64,000 bases of DNA, from positions 62,001 to 126,000 of the forward strand of contig UCEU01000038.1 of NCBI GenBank assembly GCA_900471485.1, written 5' to 3'. Below, one piece after another: positions 41,073 to 49,920 of this stretch. The DNA comes from Hyphomicrobiales bacterium (lineage in GTDB: Bacteria; Pseudomonadota; Alphaproteobacteria; Rhizobiales; Rhizobiaceae). The notes under the pieces were generated by a model. That model ran no database searches. It was not told where the DNA came from and saw only the letters and a program-made list of their open reading frames with translations. Each line of letters starts with the position of its first letter. Positions within the stretch are counted from its first letter, which is position 1. The position numbers and the translations under genes are program-made.

Positions 41073-43847
41073 TTACTGGATGTCCAAAAGTCGCTCGAGA
41101 TAGCGGCGCTCGAGCTCCTGCGGCGGGTTGTTGCCGAGCTTTTCGCGGATGGCGTCGAGGATTTCGCGGGCGCGCTGCACGTCGATCTCGTTCGGCACCT
41201 TCACCTGGTCGCCGAAGTCGGGACCTTCGGCGCGGCGCGGGCGGCCGAGCGGGTCGCGGCCGTTCTGGTTGCCCTGGCCCATTTGCCCCTGCGGTCCCTG
41301 GCCCTGACCCTGCTGGCCCTGCATGGCCTGCATCATCTGGTTCATCATGTCGCGGGCGCCCTGGCGCAGCGCCTGCAGCGCGCGGCCCTGGCCCTGGATG
41401 GCGGGCTCGCCGCGGCCCTGGCCGAGCTCGCGGCCGGCGCCCTCCATCTCGCGCTGGGCCTGGCCGAAGCCGGGACCGGGCTTGACGCCCATCTCGCCCA
41501 GACCCTTTTGCAATTCGCCGAGCTGCTTGCCGAGCTGGTCCTGACGCTCGCGCAGCTGCTTCAGCGCGTCGCGCAGCTGCTGCTCGGTCATCTGGTCGGA
41601 AGGCTGCTGGCCTTGCTGGCCTTGCTGCTGCTGACCCTGCTGCTGTTGGCCCTGCTGCTGATCCTGGGGATCTCCGTCCTCGTCCATCGGCATGTTGTCG
41701 AGCAGCGGGTCGTTCATTCCGAAATTCGGGGTCATGTTCGGGTCGCCGCGCTGCATGCGGTCCTTCAGCTGCTGGTCGAGCTTGAAGGTCTCTTCCATGA
41801 GCTTCTGCTGGTCGCGCAGGATTTCGCCGAGCTTGTCCATCTGCTGGCGCATCTGGCTGTTGTCCTGGCCCTGCTGCTGGCCGCGCTGTGGGCGGCCTGC
41901 CTGCATGTTGTTCATCATGCGCTGCAGTTCCGACAGCATCTGCTGGGCGGCGTCGCGGTTGCCGGAGCGGGCGAGGTTCTCGATCTGGTCCATCATCCGC
42001 TCGAGGTCCTGCTGGCGGATCATGTTCTGGGCGTTCTGGTTGGGCTGCTGCATCGGCGCATTCTGCATGCGCTGCGCGAGCTCCTTCATGTAGTCGTTCA
42101 TCGCCTTGCGCAGCTCGTCCATGAGCTTCTTCACCTCGGCGTCGGGCGCGTTGCGCTGCAGGGCGTCGGCGAGGTTCTGCTGGGCGTTGCGCAGGTTGCG
42201 CTCGGCCTGCGAGAGGTCGCCGTCCTCCATGCCGATGGCGATGTCCCAGAGATAGTCGGCGGTGTCCTTCAGCGCCTCGTCGCCCTTTGCGAGCTTCATG
42301 CGGGTGAGCGCCGATTCAAGCAGAAGATAGTTGGTGAGCTTGGGGATCGTCTCCTCCGGGCGCAGCGTCAGCGCCTCGTTGAGGGCGATCGCCTCGGGCA
42401 TCTTGCGGGTGTCGAGCGCAAAGGTCTGGCGCTCTTCGGCCACGGCCGCGGCCAGCGGCTCGCTGAAGGGGCGGGCCGGCATGGTCATTTCATGCGGCGG
42501 GCTGCGGCCGGTCTGGCCGGCGGCGTCCTTGGCGACCAGGGTGACGCGCACGCGCTTGCCCGCCAGCGGATGCTCGGTCAGGTTCTTGCTCGTCAGTCCC
42601 TTGGTGTCGCGGGCATTGCGGCGGGGCACGTCGAGGCGGAATTCCGGAAGCGGATAGAGCGGCGTGGCGCTCGCATCGTTCTCGACCGGGAGGATCTCGG
42701 CGTGGGCTTCCTGGACGCCGTAGTCGTCCTTGATGGTGAAGCCGATTTCAAGCGCGCCGTTCACCGTCGATTTCGGCATGCCGTTGAAGGCGATTTCCGG
42801 GGCCTTGTCGGGGATGACGTCGAAGGTCCATGTGCGGCCGTTCACCTGCAGCGCGCCGCTTTCCTCGATCTTCATCAGGTGCGTGCTGGCGGCGGCGACG
42901 GCAGGCGTCGCGGTCTCGGGCGTTGTGGCGGCTGCCGGCTGCGCCTGCCCCGTCGCGGGCTTGGCCTTGGCGTCGGTGTCGGCGGCGATTTCCTGCTCGC
43001 GACCGTCGGCGTTGCGGAAGATCACCTTCTCGGCGGTCTTGCCGCCGCTCACCCGCACGGTGAGGTTCGACATCTGCGGAATCTTGATCGGCGCCTGCTC
43101 GGTGCCGGTGGCCGTGAGATAGACCGGGGCGCGGCCGGTATAGGAGGGCGGGGTGATCCAGGCGTCGATGCGCACGGCCGGGTCGGTCGATTGCGGTTCC
43201 GGGCGCGGCTGCAGCGCATCGGCAATCGAGCCGCCGTTGGTCGATAGCGAATAGGCGAAGGCGGTGACGACGAGCAGCGCCGGAATGGCGCGCAACGCCA
43301 GCCGGTCATGCGTCGCGATATCGGGGCGCGGAAAGCCGGCGTCGAGGGCGGCGATCTTCTCGGCCATGCGCGTCTGGTGCTCGCGCCACAGTGCCCGGGC
43401 AAAGGGGGTGTCGAAGGCGGGCTCGTCTTCCTGCACCGCGACCGGCTGGTGTGGGAGGCCGTTGCGCTGCTCGAGCAGCCGGTCGGCCGCGGCGGCGTCC
43501 GGCCAGTGCAGCTTGCGGAAGGGGATGAGCGAGGCGATGCCGGCGAGCGCGAAGAGGGCCAGAAGTGCCAGGCGAACGATATCGGGCGTGAAGCGGAACA
43601 GGCCGAACCAGGATGCAGCGAGATAGAGCGCTGCGACGGAGAGAACCGGCAGAAGCAGCGGCAGCGCCTGTTCCGAGAGAAGCACCAACCGCGCAAGAAA
43701 GCGCTTTGCCGCAACCAGCCGCGCCAAGGACGGCTTCAGCGCAAATGCACCATTCTTCTCCCTGCTGGAGCTGTTCTTCAATCCGGTCTCCGCGATCTGG
43801 CGTTTCGGGGCAGAGGGCGCTTCCGGCGATTGCTCGGCAATTCGCAC
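41073..43847 (-). CDS. TIGR02302/DUF4175 family large membrane protein
   Basis: 924 residues with a GTG start. Two or three hydrophobic segments near the N-terminus (about 55-75, 80-110 and 190-210) anchor a long periplasmic region that contains beta-rich domains (about 220-460), helical coiled-coil-prone sequence (about 490-680), and a C-terminal third extremely rich in Gln, Gly and Met with repeated QQGQ and QMM units. The layout fits the alphaproteobacterial TIGR02302 family of unknown function. It lies at the end of the argH-lptM-lysA run. A long open frame on the opposite strand (41283-43247) is a shadow of the Gln-rich coding bias. Confidence 0.85.
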   Translation of the reverse strand: MRIAEQSPEAPSAPKRQIAETGLKNSSSREKNGAFALKPSLARLVAAKRFLARLVLLSEQALPLLLPVLSVAALYLAASWFGLFRFTPDIVRLALLALFALAGIASLIPFRKLHWPDAAAADRLLEQRNGLPHQPVAVQEDEPAFDTPFARALWREHQTRMAEKIAALDAGFPRPDIATHDRLALRAIPALLVVTAFAYSLSTNGGSIADALQPRPEPQSTDPAVRIDAWITPPSYTGRAPVYLTATGTEQAPIKIPQMSNLTVRVSGGKTAEKVIFRNADGREQEIAADTDAKAKPATGQAQPAAATTPETATPAVAAASTHLMKIEESGALQVNGRTWTFDVIPDKAPEIAFNGMPKSTVNGALEIGFTIKDDYGVQEAHAEILPVENDASATPLYPLPEFRLDVPRRNARDTKGLTSKNLTEHPLAGKRVRVTLVAKDAAGQTGRSPPHEMTMPARPFSEPLAAAVAEERQTFALDTRKMPEAIALNEALTLRPEETIPKLTNYLLLESALTRMKLAKGDEALKDTADYLWDIAIGMEDGDLSQAERNLRNAQQNLADALQRNAPDAEVKKLMDELRKAMNDYMKELAQRMQNAPMQQPNQNAQNMIRQQDLERMMDQIENLARSGNRDAAQQMLSELQRMMNNMQAGRPQRGQQQGQDNSQMRQQMDKLGEILRDQQKLMEETFKLDQQLKDRMQRGDPNMTPNFGMNDPLLDNMPMDEDGDPQDQQQGQQQQGQQQQGQQGQQPSDQMTEQQLRDALKQLRERQDQLGKQLGELQKGLGEMGVKPGPGFGQAQREMEGAGRELGQGRGEPAIQGQGRALQALRQGARDMMNQMMQAMQGQQGQGQGPQGQMGQGNQNGRDPLGRPRRAEGPDFGDQVKVPNEIDVQRAREILDAIREKLGNNPPQELERRYLERLLDIQ

Positions 43848-43942
43848 TGCGGGAAAGATAACATTCTTTGTGGCGAAGACGAGGGCAGGGGCCGGTCAAT
43901 GCCGGTTTTTCCCGTGTCTTCGCCAAAAAGTGATTGTTACGA

Positions 43943-45211
43943 TCAGGCGAGCCAGGCGGGGACGCTGTCGAGCGCGATCAGCTCTTCATAGGTCCGGCGC
44001 GGACGAACGACGTGGAAATCGCTGCCCTTGACCAGCACTTCGGGCACCAGCAGACGGCTGTTGTAGGTGCCGGCCTGTACCGCGCCGTAGGCTCCGGCGG
44101 AGCTGACGGCGAAGAGGTCGCCCGATTTCGGCATGGCCATTTCGCGGTCCAGCGCCAGGTAGTCGCCGGTCTCGCAAACGGGGCCGACGACATCGGCCTT
44201 GATGCGCGGCGCGTTGACGGCCGAGATCACCACGGGGCGGATCTCGTGCCAGGCTTCGTAGAGCGTCGGGCGGATGAGGTCGTTCATGGCGCCGTCGACG
44301 ATGATGAAGGTCTTTTCGCCGCCGTCCTTCACGTAGAGCACTTCGGTCACCAGGATGCCGGCATTGCCGACGATCAGGCGGCCGGGCTCCATGACGATCT
44401 TGCAGCCGAGTTCGCGCAGCTGGTTCTTGACGATCGCGGCATAGGCGTCGGGCAGCGGTGGCGGGTTGTTGTCTTCGCGGTAAGGAATGCCGAGGCCACC
44501 GCCGATATCGACATGGTGGATGTCGTGGCCGTCGGCGCGCAGCGTGCTGACGAGCTCGCGCAGCAGCTTGAAGGCGTCGTCGAAGGGCTGCAGCTCGGTG
44601 ATCTGGCTGCCGATATGCATGTCGATGCCGGTGGCTTCGATACCTTCGAGGGTGGCGGCACGGGCATAGACGGCGCGGGCGCGTTCCCAGGAGATGCCGA
44701 ACTTGTTTTCCTTCTTGCCGGTCGAGATCTTGGCGTGCGTGCGGGCGTCGACATCGGGATTGATGCGGAAGGAGACGGGCGCCTTCTTACCGGCCTTGAT
44801 GGCGCGCTGGTTGAGGATCTCGAGCTCAGGCTCGGATTCGACGTTGAAGCAGTAGATGCCGGCTTCGAGCGCATAGTCCATCTCATGCGGGGTCTTGCCG
44901 ACGCCGGAGAACATGATGCGGTTGGCCGGAATGCCGGCTGCGAGCGCGCGGCGCAGCTCGCCTTCGGAGACGACGTCGATGCCGGCGCCGAGGTTGCCGA
45001 GCGTCTTCAGGACGGCCTGGTTCGAATTGGCCTTCATGGCGTAGCAGACCATGGCATCGACATCGCTGAAGGCCTGCGAGAAGACCTTGTAGTGGCGCTC
45101 GAGGGTTGCCGTGGAATAGACGTAGAAAGGCGTGCCGACGGCCTTGGCGATCTCGGGAACGGGAACGTTCTCGGCGTAGAGGATGCCGTCGCGATACTCG
45201 AAATGGTTCAC
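43943..45211 (-). CDS. lysA: Diaminopimelate decarboxylase
   Basis: 422 residues. A fold-type III PLP enzyme: Schiff-base lysine K60 in VCYAMKANSNQAVL, the glycine-rich HHVDIGGGLGIPY, and the C-terminal substrate Cys/Glu region VCETGDYLA. It makes lysine from meso-diaminopimelate, the final step of the pathway, and competes with peptidoglycan synthesis for the same precursor. It starts 12 bases after the lptM-like gene, so the two are one operon. Confidence 0.96.
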   Translation of the reverse strand: MNHFEYRDGILYAENVPVPEIAKAVGTPFYVYSTATLERHYKVFSQAFSDVDAMVCYAMKANSNQAVLKTLGNLGAGIDVVSEGELRRALAAGIPANRIMFSGVGKTPHEMDYALEAGIYCFNVESEPELEILNQRAIKAGKKAPVSFRINPDVDARTHAKISTGKKENKFGISWERARAVYARAATLEGIEATGIDMHIGSQITELQPFDDAFKLLRELVSTLRADGHDIHHVDIGGGLGIPYREDNNPPPLPDAYAAIVKNQLRELGCKIVMEPGRLIVGNAGILVTEVLYVKDGGEKTFIIVDGAMNDLIRPTLYEAWHEIRPVVISAVNAPRIKADVVGPVCETGDYLALDREMAMPKSGDLFAVSSAGAYGAVQAGTYNSRLLVPEVLVKGSDFHVVRPRRTYEELIALDSVPAWLA

Positions 45212-45223
45212 TGGAGTAGCCTG

Positions 45224-45418
45224 TTACAGAAGCGGATCGAGGATGAAGGGGCGGTCCACGGTGCCGGGCTGTTTGGTCGGCTTCGACGCGTCGCCACCCT
45301 TCGTTGCCTGCGCGCTCGGCGGATCGAGATCGCCCTTGCGGCCGCATCCGGCAACGGCAAGGCCGATCACGGCGAAAACAACCGTCAGGCGGATGAACTG
45401 CGGCAAGCTGGTCTGCAT
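45224..45418 (-). CDS. lptM: LptM/YifL-like small lipoprotein
   Basis: 64 residues from MQTSLPQFIRLTVVFAVIG (ATG at 45418 after AGAGGAATT). The lipobox is LAVAGC followed at once by GRKGDLDPP, matching the CGxKGxLxxP signature of YifL, named LptM in E. coli, where it helps mature the LptD outer-membrane translocon. Placement directly before lysA is shared with many proteobacteria and supports the call. The rest is low-complexity polar. Confidence 0.8.
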   Translation of the reverse strand: MQTSLPQFIRLTVVFAVIGLAVAGCGRKGDLDPPSAQATKGGDASKPTKQPGTVDRPFILDPLL

Positions 45419-45578
45419 GGAATTCCTCTTGGGAAGCGGCACGGGTGGACACCTTCATAGCGAAGTTTATTCCGCTTGTGCACCCTGATTGTTGGCGACG
45501 TCGGCTTTGCCCAGACGAAGGTAGACGGCGAAGGTGGGGAGCGAAGGGCGAAGCGGCATGCGCTCCGCCCTGTCGGGA

Positions 45579-46979
45579 TCAGTTGCGGGCGCGCCAGTAG
45601 GCGATCTGCTTGCGCACTTCCGAAGGTGCCGTGCCGCCGAAGCTCTTGCGGCTGGCAACCGAAGCCTCGACGGTCAACACGTCGTAGACCTTGTCGGTAA
45701 TGGCGGCGTTGATCGCCTGCAGATCGGCGAGCGACAGGTCGGAGAGATCGCAGCCCTTGCTTTCGGCGAGAGCGACGGCACGGCCGGTCACATGGTGGGC
45801 GTCGCGGAAGGGCAGGCCCGCCTCGCGCACCAGCCAGTCGGCGAGGTCGGTCGCGGTCGAGTAACCGGAGCCGGCGGCGGCCTTCATGCGCTCGGTGTTG
45901 ATGGTCAGGTCGCGGACCATGCCGGTCATCGCGGCGATGGCCAGTTCCAGGCTTTCGGCGGCGTCGAAGACCTGTTCCTTGTCTTCCTGCATGTCCTTGG
46001 AATAGGCGAGCGGCAGGCCCTTCATGATGGTCAAAAGCGCGATCAGCGAGCCGTTGATGCGGCCGGTCTTGGCGCGCACGAGTTCGGCGGCATCCGGGTT
46101 CTTCTTCTGCGGCATGATCGAGGAGCCGGTGGAGAAGGCGTCCGACAGGCGCACGAAGCCGAACTGCGGCGTCGACCAGATGACGATCTCTTCGGCCAGA
46201 CGCGACAGGTGCATGGCGCAGATCGAGGCCAGCGCCAGGAACTCGATGGCGAAGTCGCGATCGGAGACGGTGTCGATCGAATTGCGGGTCGGCTCGCGGA
46301 AGCCGAGCGCCTTGGCCGTCATGTGGCGGTCGATCGGATAGCCGGTGCCGGCAAGGGCTGCCGAGCCGATCGGGCTCTCGTCCAGATGCTCGATGGCGTG
46401 GCGCACGCGCGAGCGGTCGCGGCCGAACATTTCGACATAGGCCATGCAGTGATGGCCGAAGGTGACGGGCTGGGCGGTCTGCAGATGCGTGAAGCCGGGC
46501 ATGACGGTATCGGCATGCTCTTCGGCGCGGTCGAGGAAGGCCGCGATCAGGCTGGTCAGCAGCTGTTCGGTCTTCTGCAACTCTTCCTTCACCCAGAGGC
46601 GGAAATCGAGTGCCACCTGGTCGTTGCGCGAGCGGGCGGTGTGCAGGCGGCCGGCGGCGGGGCCGATCAGGGTCGCAAGGCGCGCCTCGACATTCATGTG
46701 AATGTCCTCAAGCTTGCGCGAGAATTCGAAGTTGCCGCTCTCGATCTCTGACAGGATCGTGTTTAGCCCTTCGACGATCTTGTCCTTATCATCGGCCGAA
46801 ATGATAGCCTGGTGGGCGAGCATGGTGGCGTGGGCGATTGATCCGCGAATATCCTGCGCAAACAGCTTCTTGTCGAAACCGATCGAGGCATTTATCTCCT
46901 CCATGATCGCATCTGGGCCGGAAGCGAAACGTCCGCCCCACATCTGGTTGGAGGATTTGGTGTCCGTGCTGTCGGCCAT
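45579..46979 (-). CDS. argH: Argininosuccinate lyase
   Basis: 466 residues from MADSTDTKSSNQMWGGRFA. Family landmarks: HTARSRNDQVALDFRLW, PGFTHLQTAQPVTFGHH (catalytic His) and the mobile loop GSSIMPQKKNPD with the catalytic Ser. It splits argininosuccinate to arginine and fumarate. The longer frame to 47309 overlaps divergent tlpA and is not used. It heads a leftward run argH-lptM-lysA-TIGR02302, with 160 non-coding bases before lptM. Confidence 0.96.
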   Translation of the reverse strand: MADSTDTKSSNQMWGGRFASGPDAIMEEINASIGFDKKLFAQDIRGSIAHATMLAHQAIISADDKDKIVEGLNTILSEIESGNFEFSRKLEDIHMNVEARLATLIGPAAGRLHTARSRNDQVALDFRLWVKEELQKTEQLLTSLIAAFLDRAEEHADTVMPGFTHLQTAQPVTFGHHCMAYVEMFGRDRSRVRHAIEHLDESPIGSAALAGTGYPIDRHMTAKALGFREPTRNSIDTVSDRDFAIEFLALASICAMHLSRLAEEIVIWSTPQFGFVRLSDAFSTGSSIMPQKKNPDAAELVRAKTGRINGSLIALLTIMKGLPLAYSKDMQEDKEQVFDAAESLELAIAAMTGMVRDLTINTERMKAAAGSGYSTATDLADWLVREAGLPFRDAHHVTGRAVALAESKGCDLSDLSLADLQAINAAITDKVYDVLTVEASVASRKSFGGTAPSEVRKQIAYWRARN

Positions 46980-47021
46980 GAAAGATGCCTGCCTTGAAGA
47001 ACGCGTGTCCGGGAGAATGAA

Positions 47022-47684
47022 ATGACAACAAGAACGCCCTTGCGCCTGCCATCCCTGAAACTGATCGGGATCGCGGTCGTCGCAGGCATCATTGCCGGTG
47101 CGGCAGCGGTTTACATTAAGGAGACGGGGTCTGGCAATGGCGGCGCCGATATGGCGGCGGGCGAATGCAAGGCCACGAAGGACATCGCGACCCGCATCAA
47201 GCCCTTCCTGAAGGGCGAGGTCGCCGCCATGGTCGCGCCCGAACAGCCGGTCCGGATGACCTCGATCGCCTTCAAGGATGCCGACGGCAAGCCGATGACG
47301 CTCGACCATTTCGCCGGCAAGACGGTGCTCTTCAATCTCTGGGCGACATGGTGCGTGCCCTGCCGCGAGGAAATGCCGGCGCTGAACGCGCTGGAGAAGG
47401 AACTCGGCAGCGACAAGTTCCAGGTCGTGCCCGTCAATATCGACACCGGCGACGACGAGAAGCCGAAGACGTTTCTGTCGGAAATCGGCGTCGACGCGCT
47501 GAAGCTCTACCGCGACGACACGATCGCCGTGTTCAACGGGCTGAAGAAGCAGGGGCTGGCGTTCGGTCTGCCGGTGACGCTGCTGATCGACGACAAGGGG
47601 TGCCTGATCTCGGCGATGAACGGGCCGGCGGCGTGGGATAGCGCGGATGCCAAGGCGTTGATCAAGGGGGCTGTGGGGATTTAG
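47022..47684 (+). CDS. tlpA: TlpA-type membrane-anchored thiol-disulfide oxidoreductase
   Basis: 220 residues. One N-terminal helix (about 13-33) holds a periplasmic thioredoxin domain; the active site is W110-C111-V-P-C114 in LWATWCVPCREEMPAL, with the cis-proline region GLPVTLLIDDKG. An extra Cys in GECK (C49) precedes the domain, as in Bradyrhizobium TlpA, which reduces copper chaperone and CuA-site cysteines for cytochrome oxidase assembly. It is divergent from argH, with 42 bases between the starts. Confidence 0.92.
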   Translation: MTTRTPLRLPSLKLIGIAVVAGIIAGAAAVYIKETGSGNGGADMAAGECKATKDIATRIKPFLKGEVAAMVAPEQPVRMTSIAFKDADGKPMTLDHFAGKTVLFNLWATWCVPCREEMPALNALEKELGSDKFQVVPVNIDTGDDEKPKTFLSEIGVDALKLYRDDTIAVFNGLKKQGLAFGLPVTLLIDDKGCLISAMNGPAAWDSADAKALIKGAVGI

Positions 47685-47716
47685 TTTTTGGGGGTAGCCG
47701 CGACGTTTGCGCCTGT

Positions 47717-47902
47717 GGCCCCCTCATCGCCTCGCTGGCGCTCCGGCACTTCTCCCCGTTGGGGAGAAGGGGCTGGGGGTGGGCGTTTTGCCCTACTTGA
47801 GTGTTGCGGCTGAAGGATTTCGCTGAATTTTGGGGCGAGCGGCGCGCCACACGTCTCTTCTCCCCAACGGGGAGAAGGTGCCGGCAGGCGGATGAGGGGG
47901 CT
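47717..47902. repeat. Mirrored pair of rhizobial intergenic repeats (copy 2)
   Basis: GGCCCCCTCATCGCC (from 47717) runs into CTTCTCCCC gtt GGGGAGAAG near 47750-47769; about 90 bases on the same module returns inverted: CTTCTCCCC aac GGGGAGAAGG (47858-47878) then GTGCCGGCAGGCGGATGAGG to 47901. It shares 28 exact bases, inverted, with copy 1 at 30934-30961. It fills the gap between convergent tlpA and hbd. Confidence 0.7.
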
Positions 47903-47920
47903 GCTCGCTCGGAGCAAAAA

Positions 47921-48799
47921 CTACCGCGTCGGAACCGGAACCTCACCACGATAATCATAGAACCCGCGGCCCGACTTCCGTCCAAGCCAGCCTGCTTCGA
48001 CGTATTTCACCAGCAGCGGGCAAGGGCGGTACTTGCTGTCCGCCAGGCCGTCATGCAACACCTGCATGATCGACAGGCAGGTGTCGAGGCCGATGAAGTC
48101 GGCGAGTTGCAGCGGGCCCATGGGGTGGTTGGCGCCGAGTTTCATGGCGGTGTCGATGGCATCGACGGTGCCGACGCCTTCGTAAAGCGTGTAGATCGCC
48201 TCGTTGATCATCGGCAGCAGGATGCGGTTGACGATGAAGGCCGGGAAGTCCTCGGCGACGGTCACCGTCTTTTCCAGTGAGGCCACGAATTCCTTGGCGC
48301 GGCTGAAGGTGCCTTCTTCCGTCGCGATCCCGCGCACCAGTTCCACCAGCTTCATCACCGGAACCGGGTTCATGAAGTGGATGCCCATGAAGCGTTCCGG
48401 GCGGTCGGTGGCGGATGCCAGGCGGGTGATCGAGAGCGACGAGGTGTTGGTAGCGAGGATGGCCTCGGGCTTCAGGATCGGACAAACCTGGGCGTAGATC
48501 TTGCGCTTGACGCTTTCGTCCTCGGTTGCCGCCTCGATGACGAGATCGGAGGCCGCGAGGTCGTTGATGTCGGCGGAACCCGAGATCAGCGCCAGCGTCG
48601 CGGCGCGCTCCTCGTCGGTGGACTTGCCGCTGGTGACGTGGCGGGCGAGGTTGCCGTTGATGGTGGCGAGGCCGCGCTCGATGCGGTCCTGCGTGAGGTC
48701 GTAGATATGAACCTTGTAGCCGGCATCGGCCGAGACTTGCGCAATGCCGCAGCCCATCTGGCCCGCACCGATAATACCGATCGTCTTCAAGGCGCTCAT
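47921..48799 (-). CDS. hbd: 3-hydroxybutyryl-CoA dehydrogenase
   Basis: 292 residues. Rossmann motif IGIIGAGQMGCGIAQVSADAGY at the start, NTSSLSITRLA, the catalytic MGIHFMNPVPVMKLVE (His) and PGFIVNR-like FPAFIVNRILLPMINEA. It interconverts acetoacetyl-CoA and 3-hydroxybutyryl-CoA with NAD(P), serving fatty-acid oxidation or polyhydroxybutyrate turnover. It lies downstream of etfBA on the same strand but behind a strong terminator, so it may have its own promoter in 48878-48967 or depend on read-through. Confidence 0.93.
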   Translation of the reverse strand: MSALKTIGIIGAGQMGCGIAQVSADAGYKVHIYDLTQDRIERGLATINGNLARHVTSGKSTDEERAATLALISGSADINDLAASDLVIEAATEDESVKRKIYAQVCPILKPEAILATNTSSLSITRLASATDRPERFMGIHFMNPVPVMKLVELVRGIATEEGTFSRAKEFVASLEKTVTVAEDFPAFIVNRILLPMINEAIYTLYEGVGTVDAIDTAMKLGANHPMGPLQLADFIGLDTCLSIMQVLHDGLADSKYRPCPLLVKYVEAGWLGRKSGRGFYDYRGEVPVPTR

Positions 48800-48844
48800 C
48801 TCCTACCCCCTTCGGCAAACACCGCAGCGCTGCCGCATCATTCT

Positions 48845-48877
48845 AACAAAACTGCCGGGCAAAACAGTGCCCGGCAG
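48845..48877 (-). terminator. Rho-independent terminator after etfA
   Basis: On the minus strand CTGCCGGGCA (48877-48868), loop CTGTTT, TGCCCGGCAG (48861-48852), then TTTTGTT. A perfect 10-bp GC-rich stem with a T-run, between etfA and hbd. Confidence 0.85.
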
Positions 48878-48967
48878 CAGTAGTAGCGCCTAAAAAGATA
48901 ATTTTCCAGTCATTCGCAAGTGCGAAAAGAAGAGGGCGCACGTGCGAAAGAGGGCCGCTTCGGGCGA

Positions 48968-49897
48968 TCAGAGCGCCTTCTGCAATTCCGGCAACGCGTC
49001 GAAGAGATCGGCGACGAGGCCGTAGTCGGCAACCTGGAAGATCGGGGCTTCCTCGTCCTTGTTGATGGCGACGATGACCTTCGAATCCTTCATGCCGGCG
49101 AGGTGCTGGATGGCACCGGAGATGCCGCAGGCGATGTAGAGATCGGGGGCGACGACCTTGCCGGTCTGGCCGACCTGCCAGTCGTTCGGGGCGTAGCCGG
49201 CATCGACGGCTGCGCGCGAGGCACCGACCGCGGCACCAAGCTTGTCGGCAACCGGCAGGACGACTTCCTGGAACTTCTCCGCCGAGCCGAGCGCGCGGCC
49301 GCCGGAGATGATGATCTTGGCCGAGGTCAGCTCCGGACGGTCGGAGGCCGACAGCGCGTCCTTGACGAAGGTTGAGAGACCGGGATCGGAGGCTGCCGGG
49401 ATCGCCTCGACCGAAGCCGAGCCGCCTTCGGCGGTCGCCGCGAAGGATGCGGTGCGAACGGTGATGACCTTCTTGGCGTCGGTCGACTGCACCGTCTGGA
49501 TGGCGTTGCCGGCATAGATCGGGCGCTTGAAGGTGTCAGCCGAGACGACTTCGATGATCTCGGAAACCTGAGCGACGTCGAGCAGGGCGGCGACGCGCGG
49601 CAGCACGTTCTTGCCGACCGAGGTGGCGGCCGAGATGATGGTGTCGTAGCTTGCGGCCAGCGAAACGATCAGGTCGGCCAGCGGCTCGGCCAGATTGTTG
49701 GCGAGCTCGTCGCTTTCGGCGAGCAGGACCTTGGAGACGCCCGACAGCTTGGCGGCTGCATCGGCGGCAGCCTTGGCGCCCTTGCCGGCGACGAGAACAG
49801 TGACGTCGCCACCAATCTTGGCGGCTGCCGTCAGCGTCTTGGCGGTCTGGTCGGAAAGGCTTGCATTGTCGTGGTCAGCCAGAAGAAGAATGGCCAT
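48968..49897 (-). CDS. etfA: Electron transfer flavoprotein alpha subunit
   Basis: 309 residues. The N-terminal domain begins MAILLLADHDNASLSDQTAKTL; the C-terminal FAD domain has the family signature LYIACGISGAIQHLAGMKDSKVIVAINKDEEAPIF and SGGRALGSAEKF. With EtfB it takes electrons from acyl-CoA and other dehydrogenases and gives them to ETF-ubiquinone oxidoreductase. It lies 23 bases after etfB. Confidence 0.96.
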   Translation of the reverse strand: MAILLLADHDNASLSDQTAKTLTAAAKIGGDVTVLVAGKGAKAAADAAAKLSGVSKVLLAESDELANNLAEPLADLIVSLAASYDTIISAATSVGKNVLPRVAALLDVAQVSEIIEVVSADTFKRPIYAGNAIQTVQSTDAKKVITVRTASFAATAEGGSASVEAIPAASDPGLSTFVKDALSASDRPELTSAKIIISGGRALGSAEKFQEVVLPVADKLGAAVGASRAAVDAGYAPNDWQVGQTGKVVAPDLYIACGISGAIQHLAGMKDSKVIVAINKDEEAPIFQVADYGLVADLFDALPELQKAL

Positions 49898-49920
49898 GAT
49901 GTAATCTCCCTTTCCAGATC

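Noticed and set aside
41283..43247. 654-codon plus-strand open frame of Leu/Val/His-rich sequence
   Set aside because: It is the complement of the Gln-rich TIGR02302 coding region (CTG and CAG are complementary), with no family resemblance.
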